DNA of 64,000 nucleotides, taken from positions 1 through 64,000 of the forward strand of contig NZ_BCNT01000011.1 in the NCBI RefSeq assembly GCF_001544075.1, given 5' to 3'. The notes under the pieces were generated by a model. The model had not been told where the DNA came from and made no database searches. It saw only the letters and a program-made list of their open reading frames with translations. The position numbers were made by a program, and so were the translations under genes. Within the stretch, counting starts at the first letter, position 1. Each line of letters opens with the position of its first letter. The DNA comes from Comamonas terrae (lineage in GTDB: Bacteria > Pseudomonadota > Gammaproteobacteria > Burkholderiales > Burkholderiaceae_C). This document shows positions 19,132 to 26,705 of this stretch, piece after piece.

Positions 19132-19218
19132 GGTGGCCTCGCTTCGAAGTTCTGCATGCCAGGGCCCTGGTGTTGGCGCCTGCGCATGGTGGCAGCCCGC
19201 AGACTGCGGCATGCGTCG

Positions 19219-19247
19219 ATTATGGAAATCGGACCGCGGCGCTAAAG
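19219..19247 (-). promoter_or_regulatory. possible promoter of the flgB operon
   Basis: On the minus strand, TTTAGC and CATAAT are separated by 16 bases about 90 bp upstream of flgB, inside the 284-bp flgB/flgA divergent gap. The -35 box is weak, as expected if FlhDC activation is needed. No clear FlhDC box was identified. Confidence 0.3.
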
Positions 19248-19415
19248 CGCGAAGAAAGCGGTTTTGCTCGCCCACTTCCATCCATTGGCGCCGCGCCGCG
19301 CGCCTATATTTGCGGCACAGGCTGAGCAAGCTGCGCCTCTCCGGAAGCCCTGCCTGCCCGCCGACGAATTTGCCTGCCGTTTGCCTGCCGCAACCCGGCT
19401 ATCCAGGAGTGCCCG

Positions 19416-20177
19416 ATGCCCGTTCCCTGCCCGTCCATGCCCACCGCCGCCATGCAGCGCCTGCGCCGCATGGCCGTGGGCTGCGCGCTGGGCCTGCTGG
19501 CAGCGGCAGGCGCCTGGGCACAGCAGGACGGCATTACCCAGCTCAACCAGATCAGCCAGCGCTTCCTGGACGAAGCCCTGCACCAGGGACAGGAAACCCC
19601 GGTCGGCGGCGCCAGCATGCCGCTGCGCATGGAGGTGCAGCTGGGCCAGCTGGACTCGCGCCTGCGCCTGGCGGCCTGCGCCAGGGTGGAGCCCTATCTG
19701 CCGGCCGGCAGCCGCCTTTGGGGCCGGACCCGGCTGGGCCTGCGCTGCCTGCAGGGCGCCGTGCCCTGGAATGTGTTTTTGCCGATCACGGTCAAGGCCT
19801 GGGGCCCGGCCTGGGTGCTGCAGACGGCCGTGCCGGCCGGCAGGACCCTGACCGCCGAAGATGCCGTGCAGGGCGAGGTGGACTGGGCGGAAGACTCCGC
19901 GCCGGTCTTTGCCAATGCCCAGGACTGGGTGGGCATGGTGGCCGCGCGCCCCCTGGCCTCGGGCCAGGCGCTGCGCCAGAACATGCTGCGCCCGCCGCCG
20001 CTGTTTGCCGCCGGCGCACAGGTGCAGGTCATGGTCAACGGCGGCGGATTCGCCGTTTCCGCCTCGGGCAAGGCCATGGCCGCTGCCGGAGCAGGTCAGA
20101 CCGTGCGGGTTCGCATGGATAATGGGCGCCTTGTTTCGGGGACCGTAAGCCCCGAAGGCGTCGTCCTGGTCCAATAA
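19416..20177 (+). CDS. flgA: P-ring assembly chaperone FlgA
   Basis: Periplasmic chaperone for P-ring (FlgI) assembly. It has 253 residues from the ATG at 19416, which has AGGAG six bases upstream. A signal peptide covers about residues 13-36 (MQRLRRMAVGCALGLLAAAG, ending AWA). The C-terminal half carries the SAF-type domain: VLQTAVPAGRTLTAEDAV, LASGQALRQNMLRPPP and VRVRMDNGRLVSGTV. It is divergent from flgB and is followed by flgM after a short gap with its own promoter. Confidence 0.93.
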   Translation: MPVPCPSMPTAAMQRLRRMAVGCALGLLAAAGAWAQQDGITQLNQISQRFLDEALHQGQETPVGGASMPLRMEVQLGQLDSRLRLAACARVEPYLPAGSRLWGRTRLGLRCLQGAVPWNVFLPITVKAWGPAWVLQTAVPAGRTLTAEDAVQGEVDWAEDSAPVFANAQDWVGMVAARPLASGQALRQNMLRPPPLFAAGAQVQVMVNGGGFAVSASGKAMAAAGAGQTVRVRMDNGRLVSGTVSPEGVVLVQ

Positions 20178-20202
20178 AAGCCCTTGCCGTGCAAAAAAGT
20201 CC

Positions 20203-20229
20203 TCAAGTTTCACGCGACGTGGTCGAAAG
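20203..20229 (+). promoter_or_regulatory. sigma-28 (FliA) promoter of flgM
   Basis: TCAAGTTT (20203-20210), an 11-base spacer and GTCGAAAG (20222-20229) match the FliA consensus TAAAGTTT-N11-GCCGATAA closely in sequence and spacing. It lies 46 bp before flgM. In enteric bacteria flgM also has its own class 3 promoter, giving feedback between FlgM and FliA. Confidence 0.75.
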
Positions 20230-20274
20230 CAAGGCTACAGCGCCCTACGCCGCCAGGGCGATTGGAGAATCACC

Positions 20275-20589
20275 ATGAAAATAGGTAACCAGACGGATTT
20301 GCTGCAGGCTGCGCAGATCGCCAAGCAAGCCCCCAAGTCCGCGACCACCGTCGCCACCGAGGAATCGAGCAAAGCCCTGCCCGAGCGTGCCGCCGGCGTG
20401 CCCGTGTCGTTTTCCTCCTCGGCCCGCGCGCTGGACACCCAGACCCGCAGCAATGCAGACTTCGACGCCGACCGCGTGAAGGCCATGCGCGAAGCGATCG
20501 CCAATGGCACGTTCCGCGTCAATGCCGACGCCGTGGCCGACAAGCTGCTGGCCAATTCCGAGGAATTCCTCGTCCACGGCCGCGCCTGA
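20275..20589 (+). CDS. flgM: anti-sigma-28 factor FlgM
   Basis: Binds and inhibits FliA until the hook is complete, then leaves through the flagellar export channel. It has 104 residues. The C-terminal sigma-binding part (about 60-100) contains FDADRVKAMREAIANGTFRV and ADAVADKLLANSEEFL, both typical of FlgM. The N-terminal half is polar and probably disordered. The start has GGAGA about eight bases upstream. It follows a sigma-28 promoter and precedes flgN. Confidence 0.95.
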   Translation: MKIGNQTDLLQAAQIAKQAPKSATTVATEESSKALPERAAGVPVSFSSSARALDTQTRSNADFDADRVKAMREAIANGTFRVNADAVADKLLANSEEFLVHGRA

Positions 20590-20627
20590 GGCGCAGCCTC
20601 TTCTTGTTCACCAGGACAGACCAGACC

Positions 20628-20999
20628 ATGACCCTGCAAGAAATGCTCGACTCGCTGGACGCGGTGGTTCAGACGGCTTCGGCATCGCTGCAAGGCTCGG
20701 ACGCGGCGGTCCTGGAGCAGGCCAGCACCCGCCTGCGCGATGCCATGGTGGCCTTTTCCCAGCTGGCGCGCCGTTTTTCCGCCCAGGACTGGACGCCGGA
20801 GTTGCGCGAGCGCGCCCGGCGCGTGGGCGACGAGCTGACGCTGATGCGCGACCAGATGGCCCGCCTGTCGGTCCTGGCCCAGCGCCGCGCCCAGGCCCTG
20901 GTGCCCATGGCCGGCGATGACACCACCTACGAAAGCAGCCTGCGCGCCAGACCCCAGGCAGGCCCGGGCCGGGCGCGCATCTACCACGCGGCCAGCTGA
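20628..20999 (+). CDS. flgN: flagellar export chaperone FlgN
   Basis: Cytoplasmic chaperone for FlgK and FlgL. The ATG at 20628 gives 123 residues. A TTG codon eight codons earlier is also in frame but less likely. The protein is almost entirely helical by its heptad pattern (LQEMLDSLDAVVQTASASL, LARRFSAQDWTPELRERARR). Sequence conservation in this family is low, so the call rests on size, helical pattern and the flgM neighbour. A terminator follows within 25 bp. Confidence 0.8.
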   Translation: MTLQEMLDSLDAVVQTASASLQGSDAAVLEQASTRLRDAMVAFSQLARRFSAQDWTPELRERARRVGDELTLMRDQMARLSVLAQRRAQALVPMAGDDTTYESSLRARPQAGPGRARIYHAAS

Positions 21000-21023
21000 G
21001 CCGCCCGCGGCCTGACCCATGAG

Positions 21024-21053
21024 AAAGCCCTGCATTGCAGGGCTTTGTTTTTG
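21024..21053. terminator. bidirectional intrinsic terminator between flgN and the MocR gene
   Basis: AAAGCCCTGC pairs with GCAGGGCTTT across a short AT loop and is followed by TTTTT on the + strand. It closes flgN and, with its A-rich left arm, can also serve the minus-strand gene ending at 21141. A short repeated motif (21053-21070) begins right after it. Confidence 0.85.
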
Positions 21054-21070
21054 ATAGCTGCCAGCGCTTG
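21053..21070 (+). repeat. short GATAGCTG-type dispersed motif
   Basis: GATAGCTGCCAGCGCTTG. Related copies are at 32265-32281 and, reversed, at 46016-46033 and 51491-51508. All lie between genes near their 3' ends. Confidence 0.55.
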
Positions 21071-21140
21071 GCCTGCAAGGGATTGGGTCACTTTTTTACG
21101 CAACTCCTGCATACCATTCCCTCGTGTCCGGCGGCCACCC

Positions 21141-22607
21141 CTACTTGCCACCCGCAGCGCCCATGTCCGCCACCACGCGCGCGAACACGCGCCAGAACCC
21201 CGCTTCCTGCGTGGTGGCGAAGTTGATCCGCATGCAGGTGCTGGGGCTGCGGCTGGCGTGGAACATGGCGCCCGGCGCGATCAGGTAGCCCTCGTCGAGC
21301 AGGCGCTGGGCCAGCGCCTCGGTATCCACGCCCGTATCCACCCAGCCGAACAGCCCGGCCGGCTCGGCCACGAAGCGGCAGCCCGCCTGCTGGGCCAGCG
21401 CCACGCTGCGCGTGCGCGCCTGGGCCAGGCGGCGGCGCAGGCGCTCGGCATGGCGGCGCAGCTGGCCCTGCTCCATGCACAGCGCCAGCGCCTGTTCCAT
21501 GGGTGTGGGCGAGGACAGCGTGGACAGCAGCTTGGTGTCCAGCAGCCGCTCCACCAGCCCGGGCGGCGCGGCCAGATAGCCGATGCGCCAGTTGGGCACC
21601 AGCACCTTGGCGAAGCCGCCCACGTAGATGCTGTGCTGCAGGCGGTCGAGCACAGTCACGCGCGGCGCGTGCTCGGGGGCGATATGGCTGTAGGTATCGT
21701 CCTCGACCACGTAGAAACCGTGGCGCTGCGCCAGCTGCAGCACCTCGTGCGCGCTGGCCGCCGAGAGGCTGTAGCCCGTCGGGTTGTGCAGCACGCTCAC
21801 GCTCACATAGAGCTTGGGCGCCAGGGTCTCGCAATAGCGCTGCATCACGGCCAGGTCCGGCCCTTCGGGACCGCGCGGCACGGGCAGCACGCGCATGCCC
21901 ATGGCGGCCAGGCGCGCGTATTCCACGGCCCAGCCCGGCTCCTCCACCATGACCGGATCGCCGGGCTGCAGCAGGGCGCGGCTCACGATGTCCAGCGCCT
22001 GGGTGGCGCCCATGGTGGTCATGATCTGGGCCGGCGATGCGGCAATGCCCAGGTTCAGCAGGCGGCGCGCCAGCGCCTCGCGCAGGCTGCTGTCGCCCAT
22101 GGGCTCGCCATAGCGCACCAGGGAGCCGCGCAGGGCCTGGCCGCTGCTGACCTTGCGCATGGCCGCCGCCAGAAAGCCGGCGTCCAGCCATTCGGCCGGC
22201 AACACGCCGGCGCCCGGCTGGGGCTTGCCGTCCACACGCTCCACGAACATGCCGCGTATCAGCATGGAGGCGTTGATGCGCGTGCCCGGCGGTACGCCCA
22301 TGGGCATGGCCGTCTTCCTGTCGGCGGCAGCTGGCGCCGCCCCTGCCGGGCCCGCCTGAGGCTTTTGCGCAAGATCCCGCACGAAAAAGCCGCGCTGCGG
22401 GCGCGCCTCCACCAGCCCTTGCGCCTGCAACAGGTCGTAGGCGGCCACCACCGTATACGGGCTCACGCCCTGCTGGCGTGCGCTTTCGCGCACCGAGGGC
22501 AGGCGCGTGCCGGCCGGCAGCAGGTGCATGCGTATGCGCTCGGCCAGGCGCTCGGCCAGCTGCTGGGTCAGGGTCTGCGAGGACTGGCGGGACAGGGAGA
22601 CGGGCAT
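21141..22607 (-). CDS. MocR-type (GntR-aminotransferase fusion) transcription regulator
   Basis: PLP-dependent transcription regulator with an N-terminal GntR winged helix and a C-terminal class I aminotransferase-like domain. It has 488 residues from the ATG at 22607 (MPVSLSRQSSQTLTQQLAERL). The winged helix contains LPAGTRLPSVRESARQQGVS and YTVVAAYDLLQAQGLVEARP. The aminotransferase part includes VVEDDTYSHI and GGFAKVLVPNWRIGYLAAPP, whose lysine is the candidate PLP lysine. It is divergent from an aminotransferase gene, with an inverted repeat in the shared gap that may be its operator. Effector and target are unknown. Confidence 0.88.
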   Translation of the reverse strand: MPVSLSRQSSQTLTQQLAERLAERIRMHLLPAGTRLPSVRESARQQGVSPYTVVAAYDLLQAQGLVEARPQRGFFVRDLAQKPQAGPAGAAPAAADRKTAMPMGVPPGTRINASMLIRGMFVERVDGKPQPGAGVLPAEWLDAGFLAAAMRKVSSGQALRGSLVRYGEPMGDSSLREALARRLLNLGIAASPAQIMTTMGATQALDIVSRALLQPGDPVMVEEPGWAVEYARLAAMGMRVLPVPRGPEGPDLAVMQRYCETLAPKLYVSVSVLHNPTGYSLSAASAHEVLQLAQRHGFYVVEDDTYSHIAPEHAPRVTVLDRLQHSIYVGGFAKVLVPNWRIGYLAAPPGLVERLLDTKLLSTLSSPTPMEQALALCMEQGQLRRHAERLRRRLAQARTRSVALAQQAGCRFVAEPAGLFGWVDTGVDTEALAQRLLDEGYLIAPGAMFHASRSPSTCMRINFATTQEAGFWRVFARVVADMGAAGGK

Positions 22608-22737
22608 GGCGACAGACAGATGTGGAAAAGAGCCCCCATGCCTGCTCACTGCGTGGGCGGCTATTCCACGGGGGTATCGCTTCTTGCCGAGGGAGCGGCC
22701 GGGCGGCAACCGGCAGGAAACTGTACCGAAACAAATA

Positions 22738-22776
22738 CCAATACAGAAGGCATGATTGTGAACCTGTCTGTATTGG
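22738..22776. promoter_or_regulatory. inverted-repeat operator candidate in the MocR/aminotransferase gap
   Basis: CCAATACAG (22738-22746) and CTGTATTGG (22768-22776) are perfect 9-bp inverted repeats 21 bp apart, centred in the 390-bp divergent gap. Flanking CTGTACCG and ACTGTAATGG extend a CTGTA theme. It is a plausible MocR binding site by position. The rest of the gap (22608-22997) shows no gene. Confidence 0.5.
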
Positions 22777-22997
22777 AACTGTAATGGTCAAAGTTTTACA
22801 TTGATCCGGACAAGTTGGATGCCGATCGCGCCAACCGCCGCCCGCCATCCATCTATTGGCCTACAGCCCCACAAAGGCAAGCCGCAGGCGACACAATAAG
22901 CTCCCTGAGCCTGCGCAATGCGCAGGCATGCAACACATACCGGCCGGCCCTGCCACCTCTGGCGGCAGGATGGCCGCACCCAAGTAGACAACTGTTT

Positions 22998-24182
22998 ATG
23001 ACGACATGGACGCTGGCAGAACGTGCTGCCAAGATGAACTCCTCCGCAATCCGCGAGATCCTGAAGCTGACGGACCGCCCCGGCATCATCAGCATGGCCG
23101 GCGGCCTGCCCTCGCCCAAGGCCTTTCCGCTGGAAGCCTTCACCGCCGCCTGCCAGGCCGTGATGCAGCGCGACGGAGCCGCCGCCCTGCAGTACTCCAC
23201 CACCGAAGGCCTGCCGGCGCTGCGCCAGGCGATTGCCGACTTCCTGCCCTGGAACGTGGACCCCGAGCAGATCCTGATCACCACCGGCAGCCAGCAGGCG
23301 CTGGACCTGATCGGCAAGGTGTTCCTGGACAAGGGCAGCCGCATGCTGGTGGAAAAGCCCACCTACCTGGGCGCGCTGCAGGCCTTCACGCCCATGGAAC
23401 CCGTGGCCGTGGGCGTGGACAGCGATGACGAAGGCATGCTGATCGAGGACTTCGCCAAGCAGGTCGGCACGGGCGCCGGCAAGGCCCGCCTGGCCTATGT
23501 GCTGCCCAACTTCCAGAATCCCACGGGCCGCACCATGAGCGATGCGCGCCGCCAGGCCCTGGTCGAGAAGGCCCGCGAGCTGAACATTCCGCTGATCGAG
23601 GACAACCCCTACGGCGACCTCTGGTACGAAGAGCAGCCGCCGCTGCCCCTGGCCGCGCGCAACCCCGAGGGCGTGATCTACATGGGCTCGTTCTCCAAAG
23701 TGCTGGCCCCGGGCCTGCGCATCGGCTTCATCGTCGCGCCCAAGTCGGTCTACGGCAAGCTCACCCAGGCCAAGCAGGCCGCCGACCTGCACACTCCCAG
23801 CTTCAACCAGCGCGTGGTGGCCGAGGTCATCAAGGACGGCTTCCTGGACCGCCATGTGCCCACCATCCGCGCCATGTACAAGGTGCAGCGCGACGCCATG
23901 CTGGCCGCGCTGGAGCGCGAGATGAGCGGCCTGAACGTCAGCTGGACCCGCCCCGTGGGCGGCATGTTCCTGTGGGTGAGGCTGCCCCAGGGCATGGATG
24001 CGCAGACGCTGCTGGCCGCTGCCGTGGAACGCGGCATGGCCTTCGTGCCCGGCGCCCCCTTCTTCGCGGGCGACGCCCAGGGCAACACGCTGCGCCTGTC
24101 CTACGTGACCGTGACGCCCGAGCAGATCGACAAGGGCATTGCGGCGCTGGCTTCGGCCATTCGCAGCCAGCACGCCGCATAA
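22998..24182 (+). CDS. class I PLP-dependent aminotransferase (2-aminoadipate/LysN-like)
   Basis: Fold-type I PLP enzyme that probably transfers an amino group from an amino acid to a 2-oxoacid; the substrate is not evident. It has 394 residues. Key segments are ISMAGGLPSPKAFPLEAF, ITTGSQQALDLIGKVFLDKG, VLPNFQNPTGRTMS, LIEDNPYGDLWY and MGSFSKVLAPGLRIGF, with the PLP lysine in SFSK at about residue 236. This pattern matches 2-aminoadipate and related aminotransferases. The ATG at 22998 has no strong ribosome site; an open frame upstream lacks homology. A divergent MocR regulator and a downstream terminator suggest a single-gene unit. Confidence 0.85.
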   Translation: MTTWTLAERAAKMNSSAIREILKLTDRPGIISMAGGLPSPKAFPLEAFTAACQAVMQRDGAAALQYSTTEGLPALRQAIADFLPWNVDPEQILITTGSQQALDLIGKVFLDKGSRMLVEKPTYLGALQAFTPMEPVAVGVDSDDEGMLIEDFAKQVGTGAGKARLAYVLPNFQNPTGRTMSDARRQALVEKARELNIPLIEDNPYGDLWYEEQPPLPLAARNPEGVIYMGSFSKVLAPGLRIGFIVAPKSVYGKLTQAKQAADLHTPSFNQRVVAEVIKDGFLDRHVPTIRAMYKVQRDAMLAALEREMSGLNVSWTRPVGGMFLWVRLPQGMDAQTLLAAAVERGMAFVPGAPFFAGDAQGNTLRLSYVTVTPEQIDKGIAALASAIRSQHAA

Positions 24183-24205
24183 GATCCGGGCAACGCCTAT
24201 CCTGC

Positions 24206-24227
24206 AAGCCGGCTCTGCCGGCTTTTT
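24206..24227 (+). terminator. intrinsic terminator after the aminotransferase
   Basis: AAGCCGGC-TCT-GCCGGCTTTTT forms a compact GC stem followed by T residues, about 25 bp after the stop codon and 30 bp before the PhzF-like gene. Confidence 0.85.
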
Positions 24228-24256
24228 CGTATCCACCTTCCTACCGCTTGACGGCC

Positions 24257-25225
24257 ATGACCTCTGCCACCTCCCCTGCCCTGCGCCAGCGCCCCTTCAT
24301 GACCGTGGACGTGTTCACGGCCGTTCCCTACCGCGGCGCGCCGCTGGCCGTGGTGCTGGATGCCGAAGGCCTGAGCGATGCGCAGATGCAGGACTTCGCC
24401 AGCTGGACCCAGCTGTCGGAAACCACCTTCCTGCTGCCGCCCACGCCGGCCGGCCGCGCCCAGGGGGCCGACTATCGCGTGCGCATCTTCACGCCCATGG
24501 GCGAGCTGCCGTTTGCCGGCCACCCCACGCTGGGCAGCTGCCATGCCTGGCTCGCGCACGGCGGCACGCCGCAGTCGGAGGCGTTCATCGTGCAGGAATG
24601 CGCCAAGGGACTGATCGCCATCCGCCGCACCCACACGAGCACCCGCAGCGGCCTGGCCTTTGCCGCCCCCTCCCTGCAGGCCCTGCCCCTGCCCGCCAGC
24701 CTGCCCCACATCTACACCGCCCTGGGCCTGGAACCCGCGCAGGTGCTGGATGCCGCCCTGCTGGACAACGGCCCGCAGTGGCTGTGCCTGCTGCTGGACA
24801 GCACGGACACCGTGCTGTCGCTGCAGCCCGACATGGCCCGCCTGCATGCGCTGGGCTGCAAGATCGGCGTGGCTGCGCTGTACCGGGAGGACGACGCCAC
24901 CCCGCTGATCGGCCGCGCCTGCCGTGAGGCCGAGGCCTTTTCCACCGGCCTGCGCGCCGGCCTGGACAGCAGCCTGCCCCAGCAGGCCCAGCTGGAAGTG
25001 CGCGCCTTCATCCCGCCCAGCGTGGAAGACCCGGTGACGGGCAGCCTCAACGCCTGCCTGGGCCAGTGGCTGACGGCCCAGGGCCGGCTGCAGACGCCCT
25101 ACATGGCCAACCAGGGCGCCTGCCTGGGGCGCGACGGCTGGATTTCGGTGCAGCATGACGATGAAGGACAGCTGTGGGTGGGAGGGGATGTGGTGAGCTG
25201 TGTGCAGGGGAGTGTTCTGCTGTAG
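24257..25225 (+). CDS. PhzF-family isomerase/epimerase-like protein
   Basis: Member of the PhzF family, a diaminopimelate-epimerase-like fold. It has 322 residues. The N-terminal half contains FMTVDVFTAVPYRGAPLAVV, LSETTFLLPP (candidate acid/base glutamate near residue 55) and FTPMGELPFAGHPTLGSCHA. The C-terminal half contains RAFIPPSVEDPVTGSLNACL, the mirrored motif. Family members act on small acidic or aromatic substrates, but the reaction here cannot be named. A terminator lies between it and the aminotransferase, so a shared pathway is possible but not shown. A long non-coding repeat block follows. Confidence 0.85.
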   Translation: MTSATSPALRQRPFMTVDVFTAVPYRGAPLAVVLDAEGLSDAQMQDFASWTQLSETTFLLPPTPAGRAQGADYRVRIFTPMGELPFAGHPTLGSCHAWLAHGGTPQSEAFIVQECAKGLIAIRRTHTSTRSGLAFAAPSLQALPLPASLPHIYTALGLEPAQVLDAALLDNGPQWLCLLLDSTDTVLSLQPDMARLHALGCKIGVAALYREDDATPLIGRACREAEAFSTGLRAGLDSSLPQQAQLEVRAFIPPSVEDPVTGSLNACLGQWLTAQGRLQTPYMANQGACLGRDGWISVQHDDEGQLWVGGDVVSCVQGSVLL

Positions 25226-25261
25226 CCGGATTCACTGCTGGCGGCATGCCAATGTTTTGGA

Positions 25262-25522
25262 CAGGGGCCGGGTCTCGCCCCGGCAGGCGAGGTACTTTCT
25301 TGTCGCACGACAAGCAAGTACCCAAAGAAACGTGCCCCATTGCCTGCGACCCTGCGCTTCGCTCCGGGCAAACCTGCGTCACCCGATTCAGTCTGCGGTG
25401 CGCCCCAACTCACTGCGCGCTACGCGCTTCGTTCAGACAAACGGGCGCAAGCCAGATGACGATGCAACGCTGTCCTTCGGCAGCGTTGCCCGCAGCCTGA
25501 ACCGGGTGCCGCAGGCGCAGCC
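25262..25522 (+). repeat. family-2 structured repeat, copy R1
   Basis: It starts with GCCGGGTCTCGCCCCGGCAG and a hairpin around TACTTTCTTGTCG. Helix P1 pairs 25380-25398 with 25490-25508 (17 of 19). Helix P2 pairs TGCGCCC (25399-25405) with GGGCGCA (25443-25449). A hairpin AACGCTG/CAGCGTT follows. The conserved core reads CCCAACTCACTGCGCGC and TTCAGACAAACGG. No credible protein is encoded: open frames here are shadows of the repeat. Confidence 0.8.
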
Positions 25523-25616
25523 AAAGGGGAAATGCGAACGGCCTGCAAGAGCCGTGACGGCGAGGCGCGCAGCGGCAGCCAGGCCGAGCGCAGCGATGGC
25601 TCGCATGGATGTCCGC
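25523..25616. repeat. central linker between the two convergent family-2 copies
   Basis: About 95 bp between R1 and R2, beginning after a CAGCCAAA that is mirrored at the other side (TTTGGCTG). It contains imperfect short inverted repeats built on GGCCTGCAAGAGCC and GAGCGCAGCGATGGCTCGC. No gene was recognised in it. Confidence 0.5.
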
Positions 25617-25886
25617 CCTTTTTGGCTGCGCCTGTGGCGCCCGGTACTTGCTGCGGGTGGCTGTGCCGCAGGACACAGCCACTTCGTGCTCTGGCTTGCG
25701 GCCGCTTGTCTGAGTGGCGCGCCACAGGCGCAGAACGAGTTGGGCCGCACCGCAGCAAGTGCCGGGCGACACAGGTTGCCCGCAGGCGCAGCCGGAGGGT
25801 CGCAGACAGCAGGGCCGGTGCTTTGCCTACTTTCTCACAAGAAAGTAGGTCGCCCGCCGGGGCGAGTCCCGGCCTCTGTCTCTAAA
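25617..25886 (-). repeat. family-2 structured repeat, copy R2 (inverted)
   Basis: Minus-strand copy whose terminal hairpin (CTACTTTCTTGTGAGAAAGTAG in two arms) ends near 25886 with GGCCGGGACTCGCCCCGGCG. Helix P1 pairs 25750-25772 with 25634-25656 (21 of 23), with a different sequence from R1. Helix P2 is TGCGGCC (minus sense, 25743-25749) with GGCCGCA (25697-25703). The terminal hairpin GTGGCTGTG/CACAGCCAC replaces that of R1. R1 and R2 face each other, making 25262-25886 a large imperfect palindrome. Confidence 0.8.
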
Positions 25887-25924
25887 ACAGGCAAAAAGGG
25901 CTGATTTGGATGCGTTGGCCCTGC

Positions 25925-26581
25925 TCAATGCACCGGCGTCATCACGCAAATCTGGTCCGCCATCGCCTCGGCCTCCGCCGCATGGTGCGTCACCAGCACC
26001 GCCGTCTGCCCCGCAGCGCGCAGGATGTCGCGCACCTCCACGGTGAGGCGTTCGCGCGTGGCGGCGTCGAGGTTGGAAAACGGCTCGTCCAGCAGCAACA
26101 ATGCCGGCGACGGCGCCAGCGCGCGGGCCAGGGCGATGCGCTGCTGCTGGCCGCCGGAGAGCTCGTGCGGAAACTTGGCGCCCGACTGGGCCAGGCCCAC
26201 CACGGCCAGCAGCTCCTGAACGCGGGCGGACTGCGCGGCGCGGTCCAGGCGGCGCAGGCCGAAAGCCACGTTCTGCGCGGCCGTCAGGTGGGGGAACAGC
26301 CCGTACTCCTGGAACATCATGCCCACGCGGCGCCGCTCGGGCGGCAGGTGGATGCCGGGCCCGGACAGCAGCGCCTCGCCCAGCCGTATGCTGCCCGAGA
26401 CCACGGGCTCGAAGCCGGCGATGGCACGCAGCACCGAGGTCTTGCCGCAGCCCGAAGGGCCGAGCAGGCTGGCGATATGGCCGGCCGGCACATCCAGAGC
26501 GAAATCGCGCACCACGCTGTGCGGGCCCTGGGGCGTGGCATAGGCCAGGTGCAGCTGTTCGATATGCAGGGAGGCGTTCAT
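25925..26581 (-). CDS. ABC transporter ATPase, short FbpC-like (iron uptake)
   Basis: ATP-binding subunit of the iron-type ABC importer encoded with the permease and binding protein upstream. It has 218 residues from the ATG at 26581. Walker A is LGPSGCGKTSVLRAI, the signature is LSGGQQQRIALARAL, Walker B is LLLLDEPFSNLD and the switch histidine lies in VLVTHHAAEAEAMAD. FbpC proteins are usually about 350 residues, with a C-terminal regulatory (TOBE-like) domain; this one ends right after the nucleotide-binding core. No frameshifted remnant is visible downstream, where the repeat block begins. Substrate assignment rests on its partners. Confidence 0.85.
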   Translation of the reverse strand: MNASLHIEQLHLAYATPQGPHSVVRDFALDVPAGHIASLLGPSGCGKTSVLRAIAGFEPVVSGSIRLGEALLSGPGIHLPPERRRVGMMFQEYGLFPHLTAAQNVAFGLRRLDRAAQSARVQELLAVVGLAQSGAKFPHELSGGQQQRIALARALAPSPALLLLDEPFSNLDAATRERLTVEVRDILRAAGQTAVLVTHHAAEAEAMADQICVMTPVH

Positions 26582-26705
26582 GGAAAGTTCGGCAGTTTCA
26601 ACAAATGGATAGCAGGCAGCGCACGTCAAATAAAGATTTCCAGGTTGATTCGCAAAGAAACCATTGCTCTTCAGGCGCTCAAAGCTATCAAGAACAAAGC
26701 ATTCT

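Noticed and set aside
25532-25885. Small proteins in the repeat block
   Set aside because: Several overlapping frames on both strands are open only because of GC-rich inverted repeats. None has a ribosome site or family resemblance, and the same peptide fragments recur wherever the repeat occurs.
25262-25886. CRISPR array or insertion sequence
   Set aside because: No short direct repeats with regular unique spacers, no cas gene, no transposase frame and no target-site duplication were seen.
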